DNA of 64,000 nucleotides, taken from the NCBI RefSeq assembly GCF_902506495.1, contig NZ_LR733264.1, positions 1,814,900 to 1,878,899 of the forward strand, written 5' to 3'. The position numbers and the translations under genes were made by a program. Of the stretch, positions 43,213 through 52,932 are shown piece by piece. The notes under the pieces were generated by a model. That model was given only the letters and a program-made list of their open reading frames with translations, was not told the DNA's origin and did no database searches. Position 1 is the stretch's first letter. Every line of letters starts with the position of its first letter. Origin of the DNA: Pseudomonas sp. 8O (GTDB lineage Bacteria; Pseudomonadota; Gammaproteobacteria; Pseudomonadales; Pseudomonadaceae).

Positions 43213-43500
43213 ATGGAACTGAACAAAGAAGTACTGGACTGCATGAAAGCGCTGCGTCGTCGTCTACGCGAAGAGCAGGACGTGGACATTCGCCTGAGCC
43301 AGCCCAACGCGGTCGGTGCCATGCTCGATGGCAGCCTGAAATCCGACGATGAAGAAACCCGCCGTCTCGGCCAGCGCCTGGCCGAACTGTCCGATCAACC
43401 GCAGCGCGCAGCGGCCACGCCACTGGCCGCAGTCGAGCTACCGGTCGGTGCGCCAACCGGCTCGGTACGCATCTATCGCGGCCAGCGCATCTATGCCTGA
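43213..43500 (+). CDS. Conserved small protein of unknown function
   Basis: A 95-residue soluble, highly charged protein: helical first half (MELNKEVLDCMKALRRRLREE), acidic middle (LKSDDEETRRLGQRLAEL) and an Ala/Pro-rich tail ending SVRIYRGQRIYA. No named domain is recognised. The ATG at 43213 has GGGGAA upstream. It likely depends on sigma-54, so nitrogen, motility or similar control is possible. It overlaps the convergent epimerase gene by ten bases. Confidence 0.75.
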   Translation: MELNKEVLDCMKALRRRLREEQDVDIRLSQPNAVGAMLDGSLKSDDEETRRLGQRLAELSDQPQRAAATPLAAVELPVGAPTGSVRIYRGQRIYA

Positions 43501-44489
43501 GGCCCCATCTGCGCCTGCCACCAGGTGCAGAATTCATCCAGTGCATCCCACAGGCTGGCCCGGGGCTCGTAGCCAAGGTACTCGCGGGCACGGTCGATGT
43601 TCAGGGAGAAATCCCTGGCCATTACCGCCACACCGAGGCGAAACAGACTCGGTTCGGGCCGCCCCGGCAGCACCCGACACACGCCTTCGTTGAGCGTCGC
43701 CGCGGCGTAGGCCAGTGGGAACGGCACATGTCGCGTCACCGGCGGCAGCTCCAGACGACGCAGCACGTAATTGACCACGTCCCACAGCGGCACCGGCGCG
43801 CCATTGCTGATGTTGTAAACCTGGCCGAGCGCTGCACCGTCCACCTGCAACGAACTGAGCAAAGCGTCGTTGAGATTGTGCACGTTGGTGAAGTCGACCT
43901 TGTTCAGGCCATTGCCGATGATCCCCAGGCGTCCCTTGCGCTGCATGCCGATCAGCCGCGGGAAGATGCTGTTATCGCCCGCGCCGGTGACGAAGCGCGG
44001 GCGCAGGGCGATCACCTCCAGACCGAACTCCTGCGCGGCGAATACCTGCTGCTCGGCCAGGTACTTGGTCTTGCCGTAGTGATCGGAGAAGCGTTTGGGC
44101 ACCTGCTCCTCGCGAATATCGACATGGGATTTGCCATCGAAATAGATCGACGGCGAGGACAGATGCACCAGGCGCCGCACCTTCTGCTTGAGGCAGGCGT
44201 CGACGACATTCTCGGTGACCGTCACGTTGGCCTGATGAAAATGCGCGTAGTCGCCCCACACGCCCACCGCGCCTGCGCAGTGCACCACCGCCTCGACATC
44301 CCGGCACAGCGCCTGGGCCAACTCGGCATCACCGAGATCGCCCTGAATGAACTGCGCACCGCGCTTGATCAGATGCTGCACGCCCTCGGCACGACGGCCG
44401 TTGACCCGCACGTCCAGGCCCTGTTCGAGCGCGAAGCGCGCGAAGCGCCCGCCGATGAAGCCACTCGCGCCGGTGACCAGAATCCTCAT
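43491..44489 (-). CDS. NAD-dependent epimerase/dehydratase (extended SDR)
   Basis: A 332-residue extended SDR: TGASGFIGGRFARF at residues 6-19 (nucleotide loop), active-site YGKTK near 139-143 with Ser in HLSSPSIYF. Members with this text are often annotated as 3-beta-hydroxysteroid-dehydrogenase-like or sugar epimerases; the substrate is not deducible. The start at 44489 places the Rossmann strand at the N-terminus; the longer frame from 44672 runs through a repeat. Confidence 0.88.
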   Translation of the reverse strand: MRILVTGASGFIGGRFARFALEQGLDVRVNGRRAEGVQHLIKRGAQFIQGDLGDAELAQALCRDVEAVVHCAGAVGVWGDYAHFHQANVTVTENVVDACLKQKVRRLVHLSSPSIYFDGKSHVDIREEQVPKRFSDHYGKTKYLAEQQVFAAQEFGLEVIALRPRFVTGAGDNSIFPRLIGMQRKGRLGIIGNGLNKVDFTNVHNLNDALLSSLQVDGAALGQVYNISNGAPVPLWDVVNYVLRRLELPPVTRHVPFPLAYAAATLNEGVCRVLPGRPEPSLFRLGVAVMARDFSLNIDRAREYLGYEPRASLWDALDEFCTWWQAQMGPQA

Positions 44490-44614
44490 CGCCATCCCCT
44501 GCCATTGATTCTTGTAGTTGCCGCACTCTAGCAGCGCCTGATCCCCCTGCCCTGTCGGTAACGGCCAGAATACCGACCCGCCAAGCCTCACTCGTCGGGC
44601 GGGCGCATGGACTC

Positions 44615-44736
44615 GTAGGGCGCACCGTGCACACCAGCCCGTAGAGGGATATCGCGCTTCATCCAGCGCCATGATTGATGCAAGCCAATATTCCCCATCA
44701 CATCACCTTGCCGTTGGTGCGCATGGCGCACCCTAC
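44615..44736. repeat. GTAGGGTGCGC-class repeats, diverged pair
   Basis: An inverted pair (GTAGGGCGCACCGTGC... and GGTGCGCATGGCGCACCCTAC), the right-hand member overlapping the argP stop codon. Confidence 0.65.
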
Positions 44737-45635
44737 GGACCGGGTTGCGTCTGCACCAACGCGCCGCCGGCTGCGCGACGCAGGCGTTCGGTCAACTCGC
44801 TGAGCAACTCGCCGCCATTGCGCCAATGGTGCCAGTACAACGGCACATCGATGAAGCGCTCGGGCAGCAGATCCACCAACCTGCCGCTGGCCAGCTCCTC
44901 GCGTACTTGCAATTCCGGCACCAGACCCCAGCCCAAGCCGCCTTCAGCGAGGCGCACGAATCCTTCGGACGAGGGACACAGGTGATAGGCGAAGGCGCCT
45001 GTGACGCCGAGGCCCGCCAGGTAACGATGCTGCAACTGATCATCCGGGCCGTAAACGATGGCTGGCGCACGCACCAGCGCGTCGACGCTGACGCCTGCAG
45101 CAAAATGCCGGGCGATGAAGCCCGGGCTGGCCAGTGCGCGATAGCGCATCGCCCCCAGCGCCAAGCTGCGCGCGCCCGCCACCGGGCGCTCGGCAGCACA
45201 CACGCAACCGGCCACTTCGCCCGCGCGCATGCGCTTGAGGCCAACCTCCTGATCTTCTACCACCAGCTCCATCAGCACTTGCTGGGTGGCGCAAAACTCC
45301 GCCGTCGCCGCCGCCCACCAGGTCGCCAGGCTATCGGCGTTGATAGCGATGCGCAGACGCTCCGGCAAGGCCTGTTCATCCAGCCCCGGCACCTGGCCTT
45401 GCAGGTCGCGCTCGAGCAGGCGCACCTGCTGCACATGGTTGAGCAGACGCCGGCCGATTTCGGTGGGCGCCGGCGGCGTCGCGCGTACCAGCACTGGCTG
45501 ACCGACCCGCGCCTCGAGCAACTTGATGCGTTGCGACACCGCCGACTGCGACAACCCCAGCACCTGCGCGGCACGCTCGAAGCCGGCCTGCTCCACCACA
45601 GCAGCCAGGGCGGCGAGAAGTTTGTAATCGAACAA
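44733..45635 (-). CDS. argP: LysR-type regulator ArgP (IciA) family
   Basis: A 300-residue LysR protein with the ArgP-type start MFDYKLLAALAAVVEQAGFERAA (two parts), SQSAVSQRIKLLEARVGQPVLVR, and no RTT wing. ArgP proteins sense lysine/arginine and activate the amino-acid exporter argO. Here it diverges from an ACT-domain gene and a LysE/ArgO exporter, which fits that role exactly. Confidence 0.9.
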   Translation of the reverse strand: MFDYKLLAALAAVVEQAGFERAAQVLGLSQSAVSQRIKLLEARVGQPVLVRATPPAPTEIGRRLLNHVQQVRLLERDLQGQVPGLDEQALPERLRIAINADSLATWWAAATAEFCATQQVLMELVVEDQEVGLKRMRAGEVAGCVCAAERPVAGARSLALGAMRYRALASPGFIARHFAAGVSVDALVRAPAIVYGPDDQLQHRYLAGLGVTGAFAYHLCPSSEGFVRLAEGGLGWGLVPELQVREELASGRLVDLLPERFIDVPLYWHHWRNGGELLSELTERLRRAAGGALVQTQPGP

Positions 45636-45729
45636 TCGATTTTCCTAATGAGTGATCAGCAATATTTGTTTCTCTTATATACCCGCACACAGCAGACTTG
45701 CCAGCATTCAGCCCAATCAGGAGCCCGCC

Positions 45730-46143
45730 ATGTCTGGCGAAACCAATCTCGCACGCCTGCTGCAGAGCATGACGCCGCAGCTCAATCCCGGTCAGTACGT
45801 GTTCTGCTGTGTCCCAGCCGAGCATGACTGCAGCGCCCTGCAGCCGCTCGCCAGCATGCGCGAACCTGAGGGTCTTAGCCTGGTGCTGACGCGCGAAATC
45901 GCCGATGCCCATGGCCTGCACTACGACTACGTCGCCGCCTGGATCACCTTGGAGGTGCATTCGTCGCTGGCTGCCGTGGGTCTCACTGCTTCCTTCTCCG
46001 CCGCCCTGGCGCAGGCCGGCATCAGCTGCAACGTGGTCGCAGGTTTCCATCACGACCATATTTTCGTGCCCAGCGAGCGAGCTGAACGGGCGCTCTCCAC
46101 CCTGCGCGCCCTGTCGGCGGCGTCCATGCCGGAGCTGTCGTGA
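45730..46143 (+). CDS. ACT-domain protein (DUF2241-like)
   Basis: A 137-residue protein with two ACT-like halves: YVFCCVPAEHDCSALQPLAS and later AAVGLTASFSAALAQAGISCNVVAGF with a HHDHIFVPSERAERAL tail. ACT domains bind amino acids. It overlaps the exporter start by TGATG, so it may sense cytosolic amino acid or modulate export. Start at 45730 after AGGAG. Confidence 0.85.
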   Translation: MSGETNLARLLQSMTPQLNPGQYVFCCVPAEHDCSALQPLASMREPEGLSLVLTREIADAHGLHYDYVAAWITLEVHSSLAAVGLTASFSAALAQAGISCNVVAGFHHDHIFVPSERAERALSTLRALSAASMPELS

Positions 46144-46745
46144 TGTGGCAGAGCTACAGCAACGGCCTGCTGGTGGCCATCGGTCTGATCATGGCCATCG
46201 GGGCGCAGAACGCCTTCGTCCTGGCGCAGAGCCTGCGCCGCGAACATCACCTGCCGGTGGCAGCCCTGTGCATCGTCTGCGATGCCCTGCTGGTGGCCGC
46301 CGGCGTGTTCGGCCTGGCCACCCTGCTGGCGCAGAGCCCGACCTTGCTGGCCATCGCTCGCTGGGGTGGCGCGGCCTTCCTGATCTGGTACGGCAGTCAG
46401 GCGCTGCTGCGCGCCGCACGCCCACAATCGCTGCAAGCGGCAGGCAGCGAACCGCGCTCATTGCGCGCAGTGATGCTCGCCGCGCTGGCAGTCACCCTGC
46501 TCAACCCGCACGTCTATCTGGATACCGTGCTGCTGATCGGCTCGCTCGGTGCCCAGCAACCTGAACCTGGCGCCTATGCGGCAGGCGCCGCCAGCGCCTC
46601 CTTTCTCTGGTTTGCCACCCTGGCGCTCGGCGCCGCCTGGCTTGCACCCTGGCTGGCCAGGCCACTGACCTGGCGCCTGATCGACCTGGGCGTGGCAGCG
46701 ATGATGTTCGCCGTGGCAGCGCAACTGATCCTGGGTGCGTTGTAA
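46143..46745 (+). CDS. argO: LysE/ArgO-family amino-acid exporter
   Basis: A 200-residue inner-membrane exporter with six hydrophobic segments. GLIMAIGAQNAFVLAQSLRR and the NPHVYLDTVLLIGSLG block are LysE/ArgO signatures. It expels excess arginine or lysine. Coupled to the ACT-domain gene and opposite argP. Confidence 0.9.
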   Translation: MWQSYSNGLLVAIGLIMAIGAQNAFVLAQSLRREHHLPVAALCIVCDALLVAAGVFGLATLLAQSPTLLAIARWGGAAFLIWYGSQALLRAARPQSLQAAGSEPRSLRAVMLAALAVTLLNPHVYLDTVLLIGSLGAQQPEPGAYAAGAASASFLWFATLALGAAWLAPWLARPLTWRLIDLGVAAMMFAVAAQLILGAL

Positions 46746-46794
46746 GGTTCGCAGTCGCGCATAATGCGTCTGGCCTATTACGCCAGGAGCAACA

Positions 46795-47751
46795 ATGGAT
46801 ACCCTTCATGCGATGCGCGTGTTCGTTCAGGTGGTCGAGCGCGGCAGCTTTACCGCTGCCGCCCAGGCGCTGGATCTGTCCACCGCGCAGGTATCGCGAC
46901 TGATCACCGACCTGGAACAACACCTGCAGGCGCGCCTGCTGCAGCGCACCACGCGGCGCCTGGCGCTGACCGAAACCGGCGAGCGCTATCTGGAGCGCTG
47001 CCGGCAGATTCTTGGCCAGATCGACGAAGCCGACGCCGAGGCGCGCGGCGCGCATCACACCCCCAGCGGTCGCCTGCGCGTGCACACCATGACCGGCCTC
47101 GGCCTGCAGCACCTGACGCCATTGATCGCCCGCTACGCCGAGCGTTATCCACAGGTGGTGGTAGAGCTCACGCTGGCGCAACGCACCCCGGATCTGCTCG
47201 AAGACGGCCACGACGTGACCATCGCCTTCGCCCGCGACCTGCCGGACTCGCAGCTGGTCGCGCAACGCCTGGGTCCGGTCTACAGCGTGCTCTGCGCCGC
47301 CCCCAGCTACCTGGCTCAGCATGGCATCCCGCAGCAGCCGAGCGATCTGCAGCAGCACCGCTACCTGCGCCTGACCGACCCGCTGTACCGTGGCCAATGG
47401 GATTTCGGCGACGAACAACTCGAGGCCCTGCCGGCCGAGTGCTTCCAGGTCAACGTCGCCGAAGCGCTGGTCAAGGCGGCCCAGGCCGGCATGGGTTTCT
47501 GCCTGCTGCCCTCGTTCGTCGCCAGCCAGCCGCTGCGTGAAGGACGCCTGCTGCGCATCCTGCCGCAGCACCGCCTGCGCGCCCTGAACATCTATGCGAT
47601 GTATCCGTCGCGACGCTTTCTCGATGCCAAGACCCGCACCTGGGTGGAGTTTCTCAAAGCCGAACTGCCGCCGCTGCTGCGCGGTGACGAAGCGGTACTG
47701 GATGACGCGCAATACTGGGCGACGCCTGCAGGATTGTTGCGCGAAAGGTAA
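46795..47751 (+). CDS. LysR-type regulator
   Basis: A 318-residue LysR regulator of the CrgA-like subgroup (MDTLHAMRVFVQVVERGSFT; wing QRTTRRLALTETG; effector domain from GRLRVHTMTGLGLQHLTPL). The target is not evident: its neighbours are a LysE exporter upstream on the same strand and a small secreted protein downstream. AGGAG lies nine bases before the ATG. Confidence 0.9.
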   Translation: MDTLHAMRVFVQVVERGSFTAAAQALDLSTAQVSRLITDLEQHLQARLLQRTTRRLALTETGERYLERCRQILGQIDEADAEARGAHHTPSGRLRVHTMTGLGLQHLTPLIARYAERYPQVVVELTLAQRTPDLLEDGHDVTIAFARDLPDSQLVAQRLGPVYSVLCAAPSYLAQHGIPQQPSDLQQHRYLRLTDPLYRGQWDFGDEQLEALPAECFQVNVAEALVKAAQAGMGFCLLPSFVASQPLREGRLLRILPQHRLRALNIYAMYPSRRFLDAKTRTWVEFLKAELPPLLRGDEAVLDDAQYWATPAGLLRER

Positions 47752-47841
47752 GGGTCATTCACCCGGAACGCGCTTTTTCGCACCTCGATGCCTCACTAGG
47801 ATGACTTCGAACCCACGAAGAATCCCAAGAGGATCGCCCCA

Positions 47842-48024
47842 ATGAAGAACCTTCTCACTGCCACTGTCCTGTCCCTTTCCACTCTGCTGACCACCCAGGC
47901 CTGCTTCGCCGAAGAGTCGGCGGCCTTCGTCGCTCATCAACAGGCCCACCAGCAACAGCCGCACGCCACCGCCACCCAACAGGCGCAAACCGCGAGCACG
48001 CAGAACAGCGATCAGCACGGTTGA
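47842..48024 (+). CDS. Small secreted Gln/His-rich protein
   Basis: A 60-residue precursor with a clear signal peptide (MKNLLTATVLSLSTLLTTQA, cleavage near CFA-EES). The mature part is short, rich in Gln, His, Ala and Thr and probably unstructured; it may bind metal. GAGGA precedes the ATG and a terminator follows. No family recognised. Confidence 0.7.
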   Translation: MKNLLTATVLSLSTLLTTQACFAEESAAFVAHQQAHQQQPHATATQQAQTASTQNSDQHG

Positions 48025-48070
48025 ACCAGAGCTTATCTGGCGCCGGCCGCGCTCCTGACCGGCGTCCCTC

Positions 48071-48093
48071 GGGCCGCTGAAACGGCCCTTTTT
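48071..48093 (+). terminator. Intrinsic terminator
   Basis: GGGCCG-CTGAAA-CGGCCC followed by TTTTT, between two small secreted-protein genes. Confidence 0.85.
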
Positions 48094-48110
48094 CCTGCAT
48101 CGAGGCCATC

Positions 48111-48338
48111 ATGAAACGTATCGCCTGCCTGCTCGCTCTGGGCTGCGCCACTACCCTGGCATATGCCGAAACGCCGGAGCATTACCATTACGGCATGCGG
48201 CTGGACATCGCCAAGGTCATCAGTCAGACCCTGCCGCAAGGTTGCAAAGCGGGTGAAGCCCGCATGGTCTATCTGGACTCCAACGGTGAGCAGCACACCC
48301 TGATCTACCAACGTATCGGCGAAGACTGCCGCTACTGA
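48111..48338 (+). CDS. DUF2790 small secreted protein
   Basis: A 75-residue protein with signal peptide (MKRIACLLALGCATTLAYA) and a mature domain YHYGMRLDIAKVISQ...GCKAGEARMVYLDSNGEQHTL, the Pseudomonas-specific DUF2790 family; two Cys may form a disulfide. Members are often stress- or copper-responsive, but the function is unknown. Confidence 0.85.
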   Translation: MKRIACLLALGCATTLAYAETPEHYHYGMRLDIAKVISQTLPQGCKAGEARMVYLDSNGEQHTLIYQRIGEDCRY

Positions 48339-48454
48339 TCCCCCGCCAGGCGCTACTCGGCGCCTGCAATCCGTCACCTCGCGCCACTCTTCCCATACCG
48401 GCGGTCTACCCTGATCAATAGGCAGCACCTTGTCGGTGACCGGGTAGCACCCGG

Positions 48455-48607
48455 GTTGCACCACAAGCGTACAGCGACCCTCAGCATGCCCTGGCGCTGC
48501 TCATAACGGACCAGGCCAGCCGCTCGCAGGCTGTAAAGGCACCGAGAAGATATCGAGAGATTAGACGTTCGTCGGCCCAGGATAATTATTGGTTGCACCT
48601 GGTTGCA
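48455..48607. promoter_or_regulatory. PutA operator sites (GTTGCA x3) upstream of putA
   Basis: GTTGCA, the hexamer bound by the ribbon-helix-helix domain of PutA, occurs at 48455-48460, 48592-48597 and 48602-48607, each time as GGTTGCACC. The last two are tandem with a ten-base period. Autorepression of putA in the absence of proline is expected. Confidence 0.65.
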
Positions 48608-48751
48608 CCACGCATATTCTCGGGTTTAATCTCCCGCAGCTTTTTTGTTGCCCGCCATCCGTGGCGGCAGCCCCTGGGGCCGTCGCAAGCGACGCCAGAA
48701 ACTGCTCCAGGCAGTTTCACCCTGTACAACCGACAAAAACAGGACACACCT

Positions 48752-51700
48752 ATGGCCACCACCACGCTTGGCGTAAAACTCGACGATGCCACCCGCGAGC
48801 GCCTGAAAAAGGCTGCTGCGCAGATCGACCGCACCCCGCACTGGATGATCAAGCAGGCGATCTTCAATTATCTGGAGCAAGTCGAGAGTGGCCTGACGCC
48901 CGCCGAGCATGCCGGCCTGGCTGCTGCCGCCGGTGAAGAAGCGCTGGAGTCGCTGACCGAGCAGGGTCTGCAGGTGTTCCTCGATTTCGCCGAAAGCATC
49001 CTCCCGCAGTCGGTGCTGCGCGCCGCCATCACCAGCGCTTACCGCCGCCCGGAAACCGAAGTGGTACCGATGCTGCTGGAGCAGGCGCGCCTGAACAAGG
49101 AGCAGGCCGAGGCCTCGCAGAAGCTGGCCCTGGGCATCGCCGAGAAGCTGCGTAACCAGAAGAACGCCAGCGGCCGCCAGGGCCTGGTGCAGGGCCTGCT
49201 GCAGGAGTTCTCGCTGTCGTCGCAGGAAGGCGTGGCGCTGATGTGCCTGGCTGAAGCCCTGCTGCGCATTCCCGACAAGGCCACTCGCGATGCGCTGATC
49301 CGCGACAAAATTGCCAACGGCAACTGGAGCCAGCACCTCGGCCAGAGCCCGTCGATGTTCGTCAACGCGGCGAGCTGGGGCCTGCTGATCACCGGCAAGC
49401 TGGTGTCGACCCACACCGAAGCCGGCATGACCTCGGCGCTCAACCGCCTGATCGGCAAGAGCGGCGAGCCGGTGATCCGCAAGGGCGTGGACATGGCCAT
49501 GCGCCTGATGGGCGAGCAGTTCGTCACCGGCGAGACCATCGCCGAAGCCCTGGCCAACGCCGCCACCCTGGAAGCCAAGGGCTTCCGCTACTCCTACGAC
49601 ATGCTCGGTGAAGCCGCACTGACCGAGGAAGATGCCAAGCGTTACCTGGCGTCCTACGAGCAGGCCATCCACGCCATCGGCAAGGCCTCGCACGGTCGCG
49701 GCATCTACGAAGGCCCGGGCATCTCGATCAAGCTCTCCGCCCTGCACCCGCGCTACAGCCGCGCCCAGTACGAGCGTGTGATGGACGAGCTGTACCCGAC
49801 CCTGCTGGGCCTGACCCAGCTGGCCAAGCAGTACGACATCGGCCTCAACATCGACGCCGAGGAAGCCGACCGCCTGGAGCTGTCGCTGGATCTGCTCGAG
49901 CGCCTGTGCTTCGAGCCATCGCTGGCCGGCTGGAACGGCATCGGCTTCGTCATCCAGGCCTACCAGAAGCGCTGCCCGTATGTGATCGACTACGTCATCG
50001 ACCTGGCCAAGCGCAGCCGCCACCGCCTGATGATCCGCCTGGTCAAGGGCGCCTACTGGGACAGCGAGATCAAGCTGGCCCAGGTGAACGGTCTGGAAGG
50101 CTACCCGGTGTACACCCGCAAACCGTACACCGACGTGTCCTACCTGGCCTGCGCACGCAAGCTGCTGGCCGCACCGGAGGCCATCTACCCGCAGTTCGCC
50201 ACCCACAACGCCCACTCGCTGTCGGCCATTTACCAGTTGGCCGGGCAGAACTACTACCCGGGCCAGTACGAGTTCCAGTGCCTGCACGGCATGGGCGAAC
50301 CTTTGTACGAGCAGGTGGTGGGCAAGATCGCCGACGGCAAGCTGAACCGCCCGTGCCGCATCTACGCACCGGTGGGCAGCCACGAAACCCTGCTGGCCTA
50401 CCTGGTACGCCGCCTGCTGGAAAACGGCGCCAACACCAGCTTCGTCAACCGCATCGCCGACCACAGCATTTCGCTCAAGGATCTGGTGCTCGACCCGGTG
50501 CTGCAGGTCGAGCAGATGGCCGCGCAGGAAGGCGCCATCGGCCTGCCGCATCCGCGCATCGCCCTGCCACGTGATCTGTACGGCCAGGAGCGGGTCAACT
50601 CCGCTGGCCTGGATCTGGCCAACGAACACCGCCTCGGCTCGCTGTCCTCGGCGCTGCTGTCGTCCACCAATCTCAGCTACGTCGCCGAACCCATGCTCGG
50701 CTGCGATGCACCCAACCCGGGCGAGCCGGAGCCGGTGCGCAACCCGGCCGATCATCGTGACCTGGTCGGCCACGTGCGCGAAGCCAGCGCCAAGGATGTC
50801 GACAGCGCCATCCTCTGCGCCCTGGCCAGCGGGCAGATCTGGCAGTCCACTCTGCCAGCCGAGCGCGCCGCCGTGCTGGAGCGTGCCGCCGATCTGATGG
50901 AAGCCGAGCTGCAGCAACTGATGGGCCTGCTGGTACGCGAGTCCGGCAAGACCTTCGCCAACGCCATCGCCGAGGTGCGCGAGGCGGTGGATTTCCTCCG
51001 CTACTACGCGATCCAGGCACGCAGCTTCGGCAACGACAGCCACCGCCCGCTGGGCCCGGTGGTGTGCATCAGCCCGTGGAACTTCCCCCTGGCGATCTTC
51101 AGTGGCCAGGTGGCCGCCGCGCTCGCCGCCGGTAACACCGTGCTGGCCAAGCCGGCCGAACAGACCCCACTGATCGCCGCCCAGGCCGTACGCATCCTGC
51201 TCGAAGCCGGCGTACCGGCTGGCGCCGTGCAGTTGCTGCCGGGCCGTGGTGAAACCGTCGGTGCGCGCCTGGTCGGTGACGAGCGCGTGCGCGGGGTGAT
51301 GTTCACCGGTTCCACCGAAGTGGCCGGCATCCTCCAGCGCAACATCGCCGGGCGCCTGGATGCCCAGGGCCGCACCATCCCGCTGATCGCCGAAACCGGT
51401 GGCCTCAACGCCATGATCGTCGACTCCTCGGCACTAACCGAGCAAGTGGTGATGGACGTGGTCGCCTCCGCCTTCGACAGCGCCGGCCAGCGCTGCTCGG
51501 CCCTGCGCGTGCTGTGCGTGCAGGACGATGTTGCCGACCGCGTGCTGACCATGCTCAAGGGCGCCATGGCCGAATACAGCCTGGGCAACCCGGAGCGCCT
51601 GAACACCGACATCGGCCCGGTGATCGACGCCGAAGCCAAGGCCGGCATCGACACCCACATCGCCAAGCTGCGCGAGAAAGGCCGCAAGGTCACTCAGCTG

Positions 51701-52687
51701 GCGCGCGTCAACGCTGACGACATCAAGCGCGGCACCTTCGTCGTGCCGACCCTGATCGAGCTGGACAGCTTCGACGAAATGAAGCGCGAGATCTTCGGCC
51801 CGGTGCTGCACGTGGTGCGCTACCAGCGCGCCGATCTGGGCAAGCTGCTGCAGCAGATCAACGACAGCGGCTACGGCCTGACCCTCGGCGTACACACGCG
51901 CATCGACGAGACCATCGCCCAGGTGGTCGGCACGGCCAAGGTCGGCAACCTGTACGTCAACCGCAACATGGTCGGTGCCGTGGTCGGCGTGCAGCCGTTC
52001 GGTGGCGAAGGCCTGTCCGGTACCGGCCCGAAGGCCGGTGGCCCGCTGTACCTCTATCGCCTGCTGTCGACCCGTCCGCAGGACGCCGTCGCCCAGTACC
52101 TGCAACAGGCCGACGTGCAGGCCCTGCCAGCACCGACCGAGCTGGACAAGGTGCGCGCTGCCTTCGCCGAATGGGCAGCCAAGCAGGAGCCGGCCATCGC
52201 CGCGCTGTTCGAGCAGTACCGCGCGCTGTCGCAGAGCTACAGCAGCCACACGCTGACCGGCCCGACCGGCGAGCGCAACAGCTACACCCTGCTGCCGCGC
52301 GAGCACGTGCTGAACCTGGCCGACGAACGCGGCGACCTGCTCGCCCAACTGGCCGCCACCCTGGCCGTGGGCAGCCAGGCGATCTGGCTGGACAGCCAGC
52401 GTGCGCTTTACGCCGAACTGCCGAAAGAGGTGCAGAAGCACATCCGGCTGGTGGCCGACTGGAACAGCGTCGACGTGGAGCTGGACGCCATCCTGCACCA
52501 CGGCGACTCCGACCAGCTGCGCGCGGTCAGCGAGCAGGCGGCGCAGCGCAAGGGCGCCATCGTCGGCGTGCACGGCCTGAACAAGGGCGAGACCGACATC
52601 GCCCTGGAGCGCCTGCTGGTGGAGCACGCCCTGAGCGTCAACACCGCAGCGGCCGGCGGCAACGCCAGCCTGATGACCATCGGCTGA
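48752..52687 (+). CDS. putA: Trifunctional PutA: proline dehydrogenase / P5C dehydrogenase / repressor
   Basis: A 1311-residue protein. Residues 1-47 form a ribbon-helix-helix DNA-binding domain (TTTLGVKLDDATRERLKKAA). The proline dehydrogenase barrel is at about 180-490 (GRGIYEGPGISIKLSALHPR in two parts; RLMIRLVKGAYWDSEI) and binds FAD. The aldehyde dehydrogenase domain is at about 570-1050 (PWNFPLAIFSGQ, Glu in AETGGLNAM, catalytic Cys915 in SAGQRCSAL), with a C-terminal ALDH-like extension. It oxidises proline to glutamate at the inner membrane. The ATG at 48752 yields the RHH start; the frame upstream is non-coding. GTTGCA sites lie in its promoter. Confidence 0.95.
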   Translation: MATTTLGVKLDDATRERLKKAAAQIDRTPHWMIKQAIFNYLEQVESGLTPAEHAGLAAAAGEEALESLTEQGLQVFLDFAESILPQSVLRAAITSAYRRPETEVVPMLLEQARLNKEQAEASQKLALGIAEKLRNQKNASGRQGLVQGLLQEFSLSSQEGVALMCLAEALLRIPDKATRDALIRDKIANGNWSQHLGQSPSMFVNAASWGLLITGKLVSTHTEAGMTSALNRLIGKSGEPVIRKGVDMAMRLMGEQFVTGETIAEALANAATLEAKGFRYSYDMLGEAALTEEDAKRYLASYEQAIHAIGKASHGRGIYEGPGISIKLSALHPRYSRAQYERVMDELYPTLLGLTQLAKQYDIGLNIDAEEADRLELSLDLLERLCFEPSLAGWNGIGFVIQAYQKRCPYVIDYVIDLAKRSRHRLMIRLVKGAYWDSEIKLAQVNGLEGYPVYTRKPYTDVSYLACARKLLAAPEAIYPQFATHNAHSLSAIYQLAGQNYYPGQYEFQCLHGMGEPLYEQVVGKIADGKLNRPCRIYAPVGSHETLLAYLVRRLLENGANTSFVNRIADHSISLKDLVLDPVLQVEQMAAQEGAIGLPHPRIALPRDLYGQERVNSAGLDLANEHRLGSLSSALLSSTNLSYVAEPMLGCDAPNPGEPEPVRNPADHRDLVGHVREASAKDVDSAILCALASGQIWQSTLPAERAAVLERAADLMEAELQQLMGLLVRESGKTFANAIAEVREAVDFLRYYAIQARSFGNDSHRPLGPVVCISPWNFPLAIFSGQVAAALAAGNTVLAKPAEQTPLIAAQAVRILLEAGVPAGAVQLLPGRGETVGARLVGDERVRGVMFTGSTEVAGILQRNIAGRLDAQGRTIPLIAETGGLNAMIVDSSALTEQVVMDVVASAFDSAGQRCSALRVLCVQDDVADRVLTMLKGAMAEYSLGNPERLNTDIGPVIDAEAKAGIDTHIAKLREKGRKVTQLARVNADDIKRGTFVVPTLIELDSFDEMKREIFGPVLHVVRYQRADLGKLLQQINDSGYGLTLGVHTRIDETIAQVVGTAKVGNLYVNRNMVGAVVGVQPFGGEGLSGTGPKAGGPLYLYRLLSTRPQDAVAQYLQQADVQALPAPTELDKVRAAFAEWAAKQEPAIAALFEQYRALSQSYSSHTLTGPTGERNSYTLLPREHVLNLADERGDLLAQLAATLAVGSQAIWLDSQRALYAELPKEVQKHIRLVADWNSVDVELDAILHHGDSDQLRAVSEQAAQRKGAIVGVHGLNKGETDIALERLLVEHALSVNTAAAGGNASLMTIG

Positions 52688-52932
52688 TATTCCTCGGCCG
52701 GTAATGTCGCGGAAAGCGGGCTGAAAGCTTCCCGCGGCATGCTTCACACACGACGCAACTGCCTGCAGGGGCTACCCGCCCGGCGCCGTGTTCTCTCCTT
52801 CTGACCTTCGGGTCTGCGCCAGCCTATCCGGCCAGCGCGTCGAGCGGGGCCAACCGCCCCGCCCATTTCTTCCCCCACCTTCCTCCCATCTCAACTCGCC
52901 ATCATTGCGTAACAGAAAGTTCGGACTATCGT

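Noticed and set aside
48626..51043. 805-codon minus-strand frame
   Set aside because: Antisense to putA; the putA frame is unambiguous.
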